A DNA stretch of 17,805 nt, taken from an uncultured Bacilli bacterium (GTDB lineage Bacteria > Bacillota_I > Bacilli_A > RF39 > UBA660). The translations under genes were made by a program, and so were the position numbers. The DNA lies in contig CAKPLX010000021.1 of the NCBI GenBank assembly GCA_934167785.1, forward strand, positions 1 through 17,805. Reading direction: 5' to 3'. This document shows positions 1 to 8,421 of the stretch, in pieces. Every line of letters starts with the position of its first letter. Position 1 is the stretch's first letter. The notes under the pieces were generated by a model. It saw only the letters and a list, made by a program, of their open reading frames with translations, ran no database searches and was not told the DNA's origin.

Positions 1-83
1 GATAAGTCATATTATCTTTATGTTTCGTAAAAATTATTATATTATCGGATTATTTTCCGAAACTTCTTGACACCAATTAATTT

Positions 84-117
84 AAAAAACTCAAGTTTTT
101 GATTCTTGAGTTTTTTT
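84..117 (-). terminator. Rho-independent terminator ending the polysaccharide operon
   Basis: A perfect 12-bp inverted repeat (84-95 with 105-116, core ACTCAAG/CTTGAGT) encloses a 9-base loop. The outer six pairs are A/T, so the transcript ends in a U run on the minus strand; the plus strand carries a T run as well, so it could work in both directions. It starts 7 bases past the stop codon of the VanZ-like gene. The remaining leftmost bases (1-83) hold no gene that I can support, only a 4-bp CGGA/TCCG hairpin at 46-59. Confidence 0.9.
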
Positions 118-123
118 AATATT

Positions 124-618
124 TTAATTTTCTCTAATTGTTTTCTTCTCGGTTAATGCTTTGTATACTGATATTATTATTAAAACTATTATTATTCCTA
201 AAAATACTCCAAAAGTGTCTATTCCAACATCTATTGGCGATGCAGTTCTTCCTGGTGTGAAACTTTGGTGTATTTCGTCTGATATTGCGTATATTAGTCC
301 TACTAGTATACTTATTGAAAATTTGTATTTTAAGTGGAGTTTATATGTACTTATGAAGCTCATTATTAGTATTCCCACTAATGTATATATAGAAAGGTGC
401 GCACCTTTTCTTATTATTGTTTGTGACCTTTCTACTATTTTGTTTTTTGTTTTTTCACTTAGGTTTTTTGTGTATGGAAATACATCTACTATTTTTTTTG
501 CTACTTTTCTGCTTAGTCCACTTGAGGTTTGTCCATCTTGACTTGAGAAGTTGAAGATGGATGCAAATGTTAATCCTAGGAGGATTAACATGGTTAGTCT
601 GAATAGAGTTCGTTTCAT
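124..618 (-). CDS. VanZ-family membrane protein
   Basis: A 164-residue integral membrane protein of the VanZ-like family. An N-terminal hydrophobic segment (about 5-25) is followed by the typical conserved stretch RKGAHLSIY (about 70-78), a second and third membrane segment, then DEIHQSFTPGR and the PIDVGIDTFGVFLG block before the last membrane segment. VanZ of the glycopeptide-resistance cluster gives low-level teicoplanin resistance, but most VanZ-like proteins have no known role, so resistance should not be assumed. The start is well supported: AGGAGG lies 8 bases before the ATG. Only 22 bases separate it from the flippase gene upstream, with no terminator or clear promoter, so it is probably the last gene of the polysaccharide operon. 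Its base composition is less AT-rich than the upstream cassette (17 of 60 G/C in one sampled line), closer to the genes at the other end. Confidence 0.88.
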   Translation of the reverse strand: MKRTLFRLTMLILLGLTFASIFNFSSQDGQTSSGLSRKVAKKIVDVFPYTKNLSEKTKNKIVERSQTIIRKGAHLSIYTLVGILIMSFISTYKLHLKYKFSISILVGLIYAISDEIHQSFTPGRTASPIDVGIDTFGVFLGIIIVLIIISVYKALTEKKTIREN

Positions 619-640
619 TTTATAAACCTCCTAAATAATA

Positions 641-2194
641 TTAAACTGAACTTTTTATAGCAATTTTATTTTTTACCAACTGCATAAATTTTGAAATTAC
701 AATTTTAAATTCTTTCTTTCTGTAAAAAATCAAAATAAAATATATATTAGACATTATTAAAGATATTATGCATTTAAAAATCAAAGTAACAAAATTATTA
801 TGCAATATAACAATGTTTTTACAACATACAAATATTATTATATACACAAAACTTAGTCCTATTATTTGAAACAACTTTTTCAAATAATACTTAAATACAT
901 TTTCTTTAAAATATTCTTTAAATAATATTTTGGGTTCATACCATATATTAGTTAATATCCTTGACAATGCTGTCGCAATTAATATTCCAGTCAAACCTAT
1001 TTTTAATCCTAAAAAGATGGATAATACAATATTTATTACTGATGCATACAACATTATATATTTTGTTTTCTTAAATAAGGTCGTAGTATTTCTAAAACAT
1101 AAAATCGGATATAATATACCTCTTAAATAAAAATTCACTACACTTATTATAACAACACTATTTCCTAATATATAATCTTTTCCAATCCATACTTCAATAA
1201 AATCATTAATTGCCACTCCAAAAATTATAGAAATACAACCATATAACCAATAAGAAATCATATCCAAAATATTAAAAAGTTTATACCTTTCTTTTTCAGA
1301 GTTATCAACGTTGTAATTTCCAATACTTGCCAAAGTAGCAGTAAAAATATTGGAAATTACATTTTCAACCGAAGATATTATAATTGAATAGTTAGAATAT
1401 AATCCCACATTCACAGTTCCACATATCATAGATATTAATATATTATCAGTATTATTAAGAATGACACCACCAAATTGATACAAAAATAATGATTTTACAT
1501 TGTTCAAAATTATTTTTTTAGTATTTAATTTAATTTTTTCTTTCTGTTTTCTTAAAAAAGGATATTTCTTGTAAGTTATTAATAAATTTATCATATTATT
1601 CATTATAGTTATAACTATTTGAGCCAACAAATATAGTAAATAGCTATTAAAAGCAATTAATAATATTGCTTGTAAAATAAATTTTACTATATTAAAAGAT
1701 ATATTTATTTTTTTTAATACATAATCTTTTTGGTCAGCAGTAAAAATCGATGTTTTAGCAACTAAAAAATATGAAGAAACTGTATTTAATAAATATAATA
1801 TGTAATACACTCTTAAATTTGGCATTTCATTCTCTAATTTTACAATTTGTTTTAGAAATGGTATTAATAAAATTCCTACTAAAAAAATTATAGTACCAAT
1901 TATAGCATATATTTTTTTATAAAAATTGAGTATTGAAGAAATTTCTTTTTCATTATTTTCTTTCAATGGTTTATACATTGTATAAATAATTGCATTTCCA
2001 ATTCCCAATTCAGCCAAAGATAATACTGACAATATATTACTAAATAATCCATTAACTCCTAAATATTCTGCAGACAATTTTTTTATAAATATTGATCTCA
2101 AAACAAAATTTAAAATTATTAAAAGAGCTTGATAAAAGATTCCCCAAAAAATATTTTTTATTGATTTTCTTGTTCTAGAATTACTATTAGTCAT
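641..2194 (-). CDS. wzx: Polysaccharide flippase, Wzx / PST family
   Basis: A 517-residue polytopic membrane protein of the polysaccharide transporter (Polysacc_synt/MATE-like) family. It would move the undecaprenyl-linked repeat unit from the inner to the outer face of the membrane. The N-terminus is typical: a basic stretch, then GIFYQALLIILNFVLRSIFI, and the conserved LGVNGLFSNILSVLSLAELGIG region around residues 44-65, followed by about a dozen hydrophobic segments across the whole length. Length and spacing fit full-size Wzx. The gene starts one base after the TAG stop of the radical SAM gene, with an AAAGGAG motif inside the end of that gene, about 13 bases from ATG, so the two are transcribed and probably translated together. 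Its specificity cannot be read from sequence. The symbol is given by family; this group is variable and a locus-specific name would be a guess. Confidence 0.9.
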   Translation of the reverse strand: MTNSNSRTRKSIKNIFWGIFYQALLIILNFVLRSIFIKKLSAEYLGVNGLFSNILSVLSLAELGIGNAIIYTMYKPLKENNEKEISSILNFYKKIYAIIGTIIFLVGILLIPFLKQIVKLENEMPNLRVYYILYLLNTVSSYFLVAKTSIFTADQKDYVLKKINISFNIVKFILQAILLIAFNSYLLYLLAQIVITIMNNMINLLITYKKYPFLRKQKEKIKLNTKKIILNNVKSLFLYQFGGVILNNTDNILISMICGTVNVGLYSNYSIIISSVENVISNIFTATLASIGNYNVDNSEKERYKLFNILDMISYWLYGCISIIFGVAINDFIEVWIGKDYILGNSVVIISVVNFYLRGILYPILCFRNTTTLFKKTKYIMLYASVINIVLSIFLGLKIGLTGILIATALSRILTNIWYEPKILFKEYFKENVFKYYLKKLFQIIGLSFVYIIIFVCCKNIVILHNNFVTLIFKCIISLIMSNIYFILIFYRKKEFKIVISKFMQLVKNKIAIKSSV

Positions 2195-2195
2195 C

Positions 2196-3308
2196 CTATT
2201 TTTTCTTCTCCTTTAAAACATATTTTATTTTTGCAAATATTTTTTTAGTTTGTTTCTTTACTTGATATTCTAAATTAATATACATTCTTCTAAAAAAAGA
2301 ATACTGCTTATTATTTTCAAATAATTTTGTATTTAAAAATTCTTTCATTTCTTTCGTATACCATATAGCCTCTTCACGATTTCTAAGTTCCGCATATGAT
2401 TTTGTGTATTTTTCAGGTATAACTCCTAATGACATAAAATGACTAGAATTCATACAATATTTACATTCACAATTACATCCTATTGCCTTAAATTTTATAG
2501 GCTTGTCTAAATTATCAAAAATATTTTGTGTCTCCTTTTCAAAATAGCATCTTTTCATCATTCCTGTTGCTAAATTCAAAACAAAACTCCAATCACCAGC
2601 ATAACAAAATTCTTTTCTTTTAACCATAAAATTTTGTGATGTATATTCGAATAATGGTGAATCAAATTCTTTTCCTATATTAAAATATTCCTCATTTGTC
2701 TTTTGCGTATATAATTTTACATCAGCTATTCTTGTATCCTTCACATCTTCTTTTCTAGTTGCTGCAATTTGTGGCAATGAATTAAAGTTATTTATACAAA
2801 ATTTTTTTATTTCATCAATATATGGCATATATCCATCATACAAATTTAACTGTAGCAATATGGAACATCCTGCATTTTTCATCTTATTAACATTATCTAC
2901 AAATTTTTCTAAATTCTTTGTTTTTATTAATTCCAAGTAATGTAATGAAAAAGAAAAATGTAATCTTCTTAAATCTTTCTGAGAGATTAAAGCCAATATT
3001 TCATCAAACCTATTAGTTATTGTTCCATTGGTTGTTATATTAACATAATGTCCTTGTTTTAAGATTTCATTTATAATAAGAGGCATTTCTTTCGGCAAAA
3101 GTGTTTCTCCTGCCCCACATATACTTATGTAAGCTGTTCCGCCCAGTCTTCCTTTTGATAATCCTTTTCCTATTATATCTGGTGAATATTTAAACTCAGG
3201 CATTTTTAATGTTCTTCTATTTTCTTGTATTACATAACAATATTCACATTTTAAATTACATGCAGTTACTGGTACTAAGCATTCAATAAACCTTTTAATT
3301 TTTTCCAT
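2196..3308 (-). CDS. Radical SAM enzyme with C-terminal cysteine cluster, role in polysaccharide operon unknown
   Basis: A 370-residue radical S-adenosylmethionine protein. The cluster-binding motif C-x3-C-x2-C is at C17, C21 and C24 (CNLKCEYC); a GAGE SAM-binding motif is at 65-68 and TTNGT at 92-96, all in the usual order of the TIM-barrel fold. The second half has a further set of cysteines (C235, C254, C278, C280, C282, C285; GCNCECKYC), which looks like a SPASM/twitch-type site for one or more extra iron-sulfur clusters. The C-terminus (about 345-370) is very Lys-rich. The family chemistry is radical-based modification; the substrate is not evident. The location between a sugar-transferase fusion and the flippase suggests it acts on a sugar or lipid-linked intermediate in the cytoplasm. 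No small precursor-peptide gene is visible nearby, which argues against a peptide substrate. The start has GAGG a few bases upstream and overlaps the preceding gene by 34 bases. Confidence 0.85.
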   Translation of the reverse strand: MEKIKRFIECLVPVTACNLKCEYCYVIQENRRTLKMPEFKYSPDIIGKGLSKGRLGGTAYISICGAGETLLPKEMPLIINEILKQGHYVNITTNGTITNRFDEILALISQKDLRRLHFSFSLHYLELIKTKNLEKFVDNVNKMKNAGCSILLQLNLYDGYMPYIDEIKKFCINNFNSLPQIAATRKEDVKDTRIADVKLYTQKTNEEYFNIGKEFDSPLFEYTSQNFMVKRKEFCYAGDWSFVLNLATGMMKRCYFEKETQNIFDNLDKPIKFKAIGCNCECKYCMNSSHFMSLGVIPEKYTKSYAELRNREEAIWYTKEMKEFLNTKLFENNKQYSFFRRMYINLEYQVKKQTKKIFAKIKYVLKEKKK

Positions 3309-5197
3309 ACTTCTTCCTCTTTTTCTAATTCTTTTATATTTTCTATAAAAATAATATTTTTATCTCTATCACATATAGTATCATAAACACCTTTAACTTT
3401 TCCAGATAGATTATTTATAGCAATACAAGGAGTGCCTGTAATATATGCTATTATCATTCCATGTAATCTATCTGTTACTACTAATTTTGACTTTGCAAAA
3501 GTTTTTATCAACTTATAAAATTCTTTTTTTGCAACTCTATATGAATACACTTGTTTTTTTGTAATAACAGTATCTATATATTTATATTTTTCTATTTTTG
3601 TTTCATTTAAAATTTTTTTCACTAATTCTTTCTTTTCATTATCACCTATAATTTTTTCTATGTCCCTTCTAAAACAGAATAATATTCCATCTCTTTTATA
3701 ATTCAAATTACTATAATTCAATGTAAGTGCAATATCTTTTGTCAGTACCGCATTTATTTTTAATTCATTATTAACAAAATTAAATGTTTTTTTATCTCTA
3801 CACTCAAATATTAAATTTTTACAATTTCTATAATATTTTAAATCCTTTTTTAAGCACTCTTTTCCAAAAAAATCATTTTCATAATAAATTGTCTGTGGAA
3901 AAATTTTAATATAAGAATCACGAAAGGTATTTAAAACAAGATTAATTCTCTCTTGCTCATTTCTCCACAAACTGCCTGTATTTCCCCCGCCAGTAATATA
4001 AATATTATCATTTTTTTTAACTTTTTTATACAAATTATTTTGCATAAAATAATTCATTTCTTTTGAGGAAACTAAAAATGCATTTATCCCACTATCTTTC
4101 AAAAATTTTTCCTCAGCAAATAATATAGCATGGTCACCCATATTTCCCGTAATTGGACCATTAAATAAAAATGCCTTTTTTTGATTATTTTTAATATATT
4201 TTTTAAAAGATTTTATGAAAATTTTTTCCCTTAATGTTTTTCGAGACAAATATTTATAAAAGACATTTGGAAAATATTTTATCAAAAATATTACTAGTTT
4301 ATTTTTTTTACCTTTAATTTTAAATATTGAAATACTCTTTAAATATTTTCTTAATTTTTTTATTAGACATATTTCTAATCTATTTTTTGATATTTTTTTA
4401 AAATTTCTTATTACTTTAACTGCAATACAATCCTCTATTAATCCATTAAAGTCTTTATAATATTTATCTTTTTTTAAATTATATAGGTAGTTTACTTCCT
4501 CTTCCCAATAATTATTATATTCACTGTTCATAATACTATTATTTCTTTTTCTATAATAATAATCATATTTTTGAGGATCATATACAATTTTTATATTTTT
4601 TTTCTTTAGTAGTCGTAACATAAATTCTAAATCTTCATATACCTTTAAGCCTCTTTGGTATTTATTGTTATAGAATAATTCTCTTTTATATAATTTTCCC
4701 CAAGCTTCATGAGGAATTTTATCTTCAAATATATAATATTCATATTTTTTACTATTAAAGACCTTGCTATCTAATATATTTTCATAATACAATTCTTTCC
4801 TTTTTATCCCATTAGCTTCATCCTCAAGAAAAACATATCTATTTGTTATAGAAATATCCGCATCATTTTTTATTAACAAATTTACCAAATTTTCAATATA
4901 TGTTTCTTCAACAAAGTCGTCTCCATCTATAGTCGTAACATAGTCTCCATTTACTTTTGAAATGCCAAAATTTCTTGCATCTGATAATCCACCATTTTCT
5001 TTATGATAAACAAAAATTCTTGGGTCTTTTTTTTTAAATTCATCACAAATATTTCCACTATTATCATTTGAGCCGTCATCCACAATAATCAATTCAAAAT
5101 TTTTATATGTCTGATTTAAAATAGAATTAATACATGTTTCAATATAATCCTCAATATTATAAACTGGCACAATAATACTAACTAATTTTTTTTCCAT
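3275..5197 (-). CDS. Fusion of GT2 glycosyltransferase and polysaccharide pyruvyltransferase
   Basis: A 640-residue two-domain protein. Residues 1 to about 230 are a family 2 (GT-A) glycosyltransferase: VDDGS at 39-43, ENGGLSDARN at 67-76, DGDD at 91-94 in the place of the usual DSDD metal site, and YEDLE at 187-191 as likely catalytic base region. A basic linker (about 235-340) leads to a polysaccharide pyruvyltransferase domain (PS_pyruv_trans family, CsaB/EpsO-like): GPITGNMGDHAI at 347-358, GGGN at 403-406, FPQT at 433-436, CRD at 466-468, FRRD at 509-512 and TDRLHG at 575-580. This family transfers pyruvate from phosphoenolpyruvate to a sugar, giving an acidic ketal. The fusion suggests that one polypeptide adds a sugar and pyruvylates it or a neighbouring sugar. 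The frame is continuous across the junction. AAGGAG lies about 11 bases before ATG; the gene overlaps the upstream GT2 gene by 20 bases. Confidence 0.9.
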   Translation of the reverse strand: MEKKLVSIIVPVYNIEDYIETCINSILNQTYKNFELIIVDDGSNDNSGNICDEFKKKDPRIFVYHKENGGLSDARNFGISKVNGDYVTTIDGDDFVEETYIENLVNLLIKNDADISITNRYVFLEDEANGIKRKELYYENILDSKVFNSKKYEYYIFEDKIPHEAWGKLYKRELFYNNKYQRGLKVYEDLEFMLRLLKKKNIKIVYDPQKYDYYYRKRNNSIMNSEYNNYWEEEVNYLYNLKKDKYYKDFNGLIEDCIAVKVIRNFKKISKNRLEICLIKKLRKYLKSISIFKIKGKKNKLVIFLIKYFPNVFYKYLSRKTLREKIFIKSFKKYIKNNQKKAFLFNGPITGNMGDHAILFAEEKFLKDSGINAFLVSSKEMNYFMQNNLYKKVKKNDNIYITGGGNTGSLWRNEQERINLVLNTFRDSYIKIFPQTIYYENDFFGKECLKKDLKYYRNCKNLIFECRDKKTFNFVNNELKINAVLTKDIALTLNYSNLNYKRDGILFCFRRDIEKIIGDNEKKELVKKILNETKIEKYKYIDTVITKKQVYSYRVAKKEFYKLIKTFAKSKLVVTDRLHGMIIAYITGTPCIAINNLSGKVKGVYDTICDRDKNIIFIENIKELEKEEEVWKKLKGLLNA

Positions 5198-6197
5198 AAT
5201 TACATTTTCTCCTTATTTTATAATTGTTTGTCCACTGTTCAATTGTGAATTTTATCCAATAAATATTAGGTGCTACTATAAAAAATTTTACTTTTAATTT
5301 TTCTAATATACTACAATTATGAACTATAAAAAAAGTCTTGGTTTTCTCTTTATATTCTTTTTTTAATTTTTTTTGAATATCATGAGAACTTTTTATATTT
5401 TTTTTAACATTTATATAATATTTTCTTAACATTACAAGATAATTTTTTAATGTTAACTCATATAATTCTCTTTCTTTATTATTCTTAAAAAAATCTAACC
5501 TTTTATTTAAAGCTTCTAAACCATCTAATCTTTTAATATTAAATTTTTTTCCTGTTATACTTTCAATGTTTTGTCTATAATTATATAAACAATCCTTTAG
5601 AATTGCAATCTTATTAGCTTTATATAAAATTTTATATGTAGTATATTCATCTTCATGTATCTTACCCTTTGGAAAACGAATATCGTCAAATAATTTTGCA
5701 AGATACATTTTATTCCACACAATTATATTTTCCCAATTAGTTATATATAAATCTTTTAACATCTGTTTACCATTCTTTAAATTATTTTCCTTATATCCTA
5801 TATCTTCTATAAGTACTTCATCTTCTGTTATTTTTTTAATTCCACATTGAGCTATCTCTACATTATTTTCTCTTATTGCATCATACAGCAGTTCAATATA
5901 TTTATCATCAATATAATCATCAGAATCAACAAAACATATATATTTTCCTGTTGATATATCAATTCCCATATTTCTTGCATCAGATAATCCACCATTTTCT
6001 TTATGTATTACCTTTATTCTTTTGTCTTTCTGGGCATATTCATCACAAATTTTACCACATTCATCTGGTGATCCATCATCAACTAATATAATTTCTAAAT
6101 TTTTATACGTTTGTTTTATTATACTATCAATACACTTTTTTATATATTTCTCAACTTTGTATATTGGTACAACTATAGATATCACTTCTTTATTCAT
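5178..6197 (-). CDS. GT2 family glycosyltransferase
   Basis: A 339-residue cytoplasmic or membrane-associated glycosyltransferase of family 2. The GT-A signature is complete: VDDGS at 39-43, ENGGLSDARNMGI at 67-79, DSDD at 91-94 and HEDE at 181-184, the likely catalytic base. The C-terminal third is basic with a weak hydrophobic patch (about 290-315), probably a membrane contact. It would add one sugar to the lipid-linked repeat unit; donor and acceptor cannot be told from sequence. GGGGAG lies 8 bases before ATG. It follows the previous GT2 gene by 15 bases and overlaps the fusion gene by 20. Its first 100 residues closely resemble those of the downstream fusion (same ENGGLSDARN block), so the two GT2 domains may come from a duplication. 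Confidence 0.92.
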   Translation of the reverse strand: MNKEVISIVVPIYKVEKYIKKCIDSIIKQTYKNLEIILVDDGSPDECGKICDEYAQKDKRIKVIHKENGGLSDARNMGIDISTGKYICFVDSDDYIDDKYIELLYDAIRENNVEIAQCGIKKITEDEVLIEDIGYKENNLKNGKQMLKDLYITNWENIIVWNKMYLAKLFDDIRFPKGKIHEDEYTTYKILYKANKIAILKDCLYNYRQNIESITGKKFNIKRLDGLEALNKRLDFFKNNKERELYELTLKNYLVMLRKYYINVKKNIKSSHDIQKKLKKEYKEKTKTFFIVHNCSILEKLKVKFFIVAPNIYWIKFTIEQWTNNYKIRRKCNYGKKIS

Positions 6198-6212
6198 ATC
6201 GCACTCTCCCCA

Positions 6213-7172
6213 TTATTTAGCAATCAATTTATAACATAAATATAATCCATTACTCAAGCAAAAATACTCTAGTTTATTCATATATTTTTGTTGGGCATTT
6301 ATAATTTCCTTTATAAAATTACTTTTTAGTTTTTTTCTAGCTTCAAAATATCTTTTTATAAATTTTTTATCTTTATTGTGAAACTCGTTTGAAACTATTG
6401 TTGTACAAAACTTTATCAATTCATCTGATTTTTCCTCTTCGTCATTTTCTTTAAAAAATTTTGTGAATTCTTCATACAATTTTTTTTGTATGTTAAACAT
6501 ATCTTTAAAATATTTATTACTCAATGAATTTTTATCTTCTTGCCTATAGTAGTAATATGTATTACTCAATAACTTAATTTGACTAATTTTACTTAAATAA
6601 GCAAAATTAAATAATAAATCCTCTCCCAATGACAAACTTTCGTCAAATTTTATATTATTGCAAATTATAATATCTTTTTCATATAATCTTGCACATGGGC
6701 TATTAATTAATCCATCTTTATACAATTTCAAGAATTCATTATTATTGTAAATTTGTATCGCGTCTTTCTCTATCTTTTTATTTTTTATAACACCATTACA
6801 AAATTTTAATATTTGACAAATAACCAATGTATTTTGCTCTGAGTTTTCATACAAGTTTTCTATATAATTTTCTGATATATAATCATCAGAATCAATAAAA
6901 CATATATATTTTCCTCTTGATTTTTCAATTCCTATATTTCGTGTTTTAGAAACCCCATTATTTTTTTTATTTTTTATATATGTAATCTTTTCATGATTTT
7001 TTGCATATTCTTCACATATTTTTGCACTATTATCTGTTGATGCATCATCAATTAAAATAATTTCTATATTATCATAAGTCTGCCTTAATACGGTATTTAT
7101 ACATTGCTTTAAAAATTTTTCAGTATTAAAAACAGGAATAATTATTGAAATCAAATCACTTTTTATATTCAT
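6213..7172 (-). CDS. GT2 family glycosyltransferase
   Basis: A 319-residue family 2 glycosyltransferase. Motifs seen: IDDAS at 41-45, NNGVSKTRNIG at 71-81, DSDD at 94-97 and GEDLLFN at 183-189 (catalytic base region). The block before the metal site (NNGVSKTRN) differs from the ENGGLSDARN of the two downstream GT2 domains, so it is the most diverged of the three and probably uses a different donor or acceptor. The C-terminus is short and Lys-rich. It would extend the lipid-linked repeat unit on the inner membrane face. GAAAGGA lies about 6 bases before ATG; the start lies inside the last 17 bases of the polymerase gene. Confidence 0.92.
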   Translation of the reverse strand: MNIKSDLISIIIPVFNTEKFLKQCINTVLRQTYDNIEIILIDDASTDNSAKICEEYAKNHEKITYIKNKKNNGVSKTRNIGIEKSRGKYICFIDSDDYISENYIENLYENSEQNTLVICQILKFCNGVIKNKKIEKDAIQIYNNNEFLKLYKDGLINSPCARLYEKDIIICNNIKFDESLSLGEDLLFNFAYLSKISQIKLLSNTYYYYRQEDKNSLSNKYFKDMFNIQKKLYEEFTKFFKENDEEEKSDELIKFCTTIVSNEFHNKDKKFIKRYFEARKKLKSNFIKEIINAQQKYMNKLEYFCLSNGLYLCYKLIAK

Positions 7173-8421
7173 ATTTTTCCTTTCTTTTATTCAAATAATT
7201 TGTAAATACATATAATATTGGTAATATATATATAATTCCAGTTTCTATATATTCAAGTCCATACCATGAAGTTCTAAAAGTAGTTGACAACAAAAATAAA
7301 TATAAAACAAATGCATATTTTTTGTTGCTCTTTATTATTATTGACAACAAATATAATTCACATACTTCAAATATTAATATTCCTAATATTCCAAAATTCA
7401 TATATGGTTCAGATAATATAAATGCTCCTCCTGGAGAACCATATGCATCATCTAAAATAAATTCTATAGAATCTCTACTATTCATAAATGGAATTAATTC
7501 TTTTATATAATGAATATAACTTTTACCATACAAAAATCCATAATCCTCAACATAATTTATAGAAAGATTATAAACATATCCTAAATCTGCTGCAGTATTT
7601 TGTATTAATATTTTTTTTGATAACCTTTCTAAATCAAAATTATTGTTTTTATTTCTTATTTCCCCTATAGTTACCATCCCAAAAACAATAACAAAAATTA
7701 TTATTAAATATTTTAAATATTGTTTAGTTCTATCTAATTTTGTATTTGATATATTTCTTGTTGAAAATAATATAATACAACAAAATAATAAACCTATCAT
7801 ATCTACTCTTTCGCCATGCAACAAAAACCAAGATATACAAAAAACATATGTCATTTTTACAATATTACTTGATTTTAATTTTGGCATTACTAATATCAAT
7901 GCTATTATTGTAACATGGTTCCACCCACTTCCAGGCAACAATGCTTGAAATCTTGCATCACTTGAAAATGTTAATTTTAAACTTGGAAATGCTATAATAG
8001 AAAATATTATTGCCATTATACAGCAAATAATTGTAGAAATCTTAGAAATTTGATAATTTTCATGCATTTTATTTTTTTCTTGTTTTACTATATTAGTATT
8101 AACAACAAATAAATATAAAATTATATTATATATCAATGCTAAAAAATTTATTTTCCCATAATATAAATAATATTTATTTATTTCTAAAACCCCATAAGAT
8201 TCACCAGTATTATATTGAAAAGCTATAGAAACCAAAACATAATTTATTAAAAGTGATTTTAATGAAAAAATCGAAAACTTTGATTTTATACAAGTCAAAA
8301 TGCAAATTAAAATATTAGAAATAAATAATATGTTTAAATTTTGATTAAATACATAAATACTACATAACGTACTTAACAAAAGTAATATCAATATAACATT
8401 TTCTATTTTTATATTTTTCAT
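7156..8421 (-). CDS. wzy: Polysaccharide repeat-unit polymerase, Wzy-like
   Basis: A 421-residue integral membrane protein with about ten to twelve hydrophobic segments. A long extracytoplasmic stretch of moderate hydrophobicity (about 255-340) contains GSPGGAFILSEPYMNFG, the Gly-rich, Glu-containing loop seen in O-antigen/capsule polymerases. A second loop carries LPGSGWNHV (about 163-171), and GERVD lies at about 204-208. Wzy proteins are poorly conserved in sequence, so the call rests on topology, this loop and the position between glycosyltransferases in an operon with a flippase and an initiating transferase. It would join repeat units outside the membrane. Start and upstream stop overlap as TAATG, a translational-coupling arrangement, with AAGGGA inside the upstream gene. 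It ends in TGA, the only TGA stop noted here, which supports a standard code. Confidence 0.82.
   Translation of the reverse strand: MKNIKIENVILILLLLSTLCSIYVFNQNLNILFISNILICILTCIKSKFSIFSLKSLLINYVLVSIAFQYNTGESYGVLEINKYYLYYGKINFLALIYNIILYLFVVNTNIVKQEKNKMHENYQISKISTIICCIMAIIFSIIAFPSLKLTFSSDARFQALLPGSGWNHVTIIALILVMPKLKSSNIVKMTYVFCISWFLLHGERVDMIGLLFCCIILFSTRNISNTKLDRTKQYLKYLIIIFVIVFGMVTIGEIRNKNNNFDLERLSKKILIQNTAADLGYVYNLSINYVEDYGFLYGKSYIHYIKELIPFMNSRDSIEFILDDAYGSPGGAFILSEPYMNFGILGILIFEVCELYLLSIIIKSNKKYAFVLYLFLLSTTFRTSWYGLEYIETGIIYILPILYVFTNYLNKRKEKYEYKK

Noticed and set aside
36..64. Minus-strand TATAAT (36-41) as a promoter for a gene beyond the left edge
   Set aside because: The expected -35 region has no TTGACA-like sequence, and nothing downstream is visible to test it.
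67..72. Plus-strand TTGACA as a -35 box
   Set aside because: No -10-like sequence occurs 16-18 bases downstream; that position falls in the terminator hairpin.
124..618. Glycopeptide-resistance gene vanZ
   Set aside because: The family match is good, but no vanHAX/RS-type genes are nearby and the family is broad, so a resistance role is not supported.
2196..3308. Ribosomally made peptide (RiPP) cluster around the radical SAM enzyme
   Set aside because: No small precursor gene, leader-like peptide, protease or peptide exporter is visible; neighbours are all polysaccharide genes.
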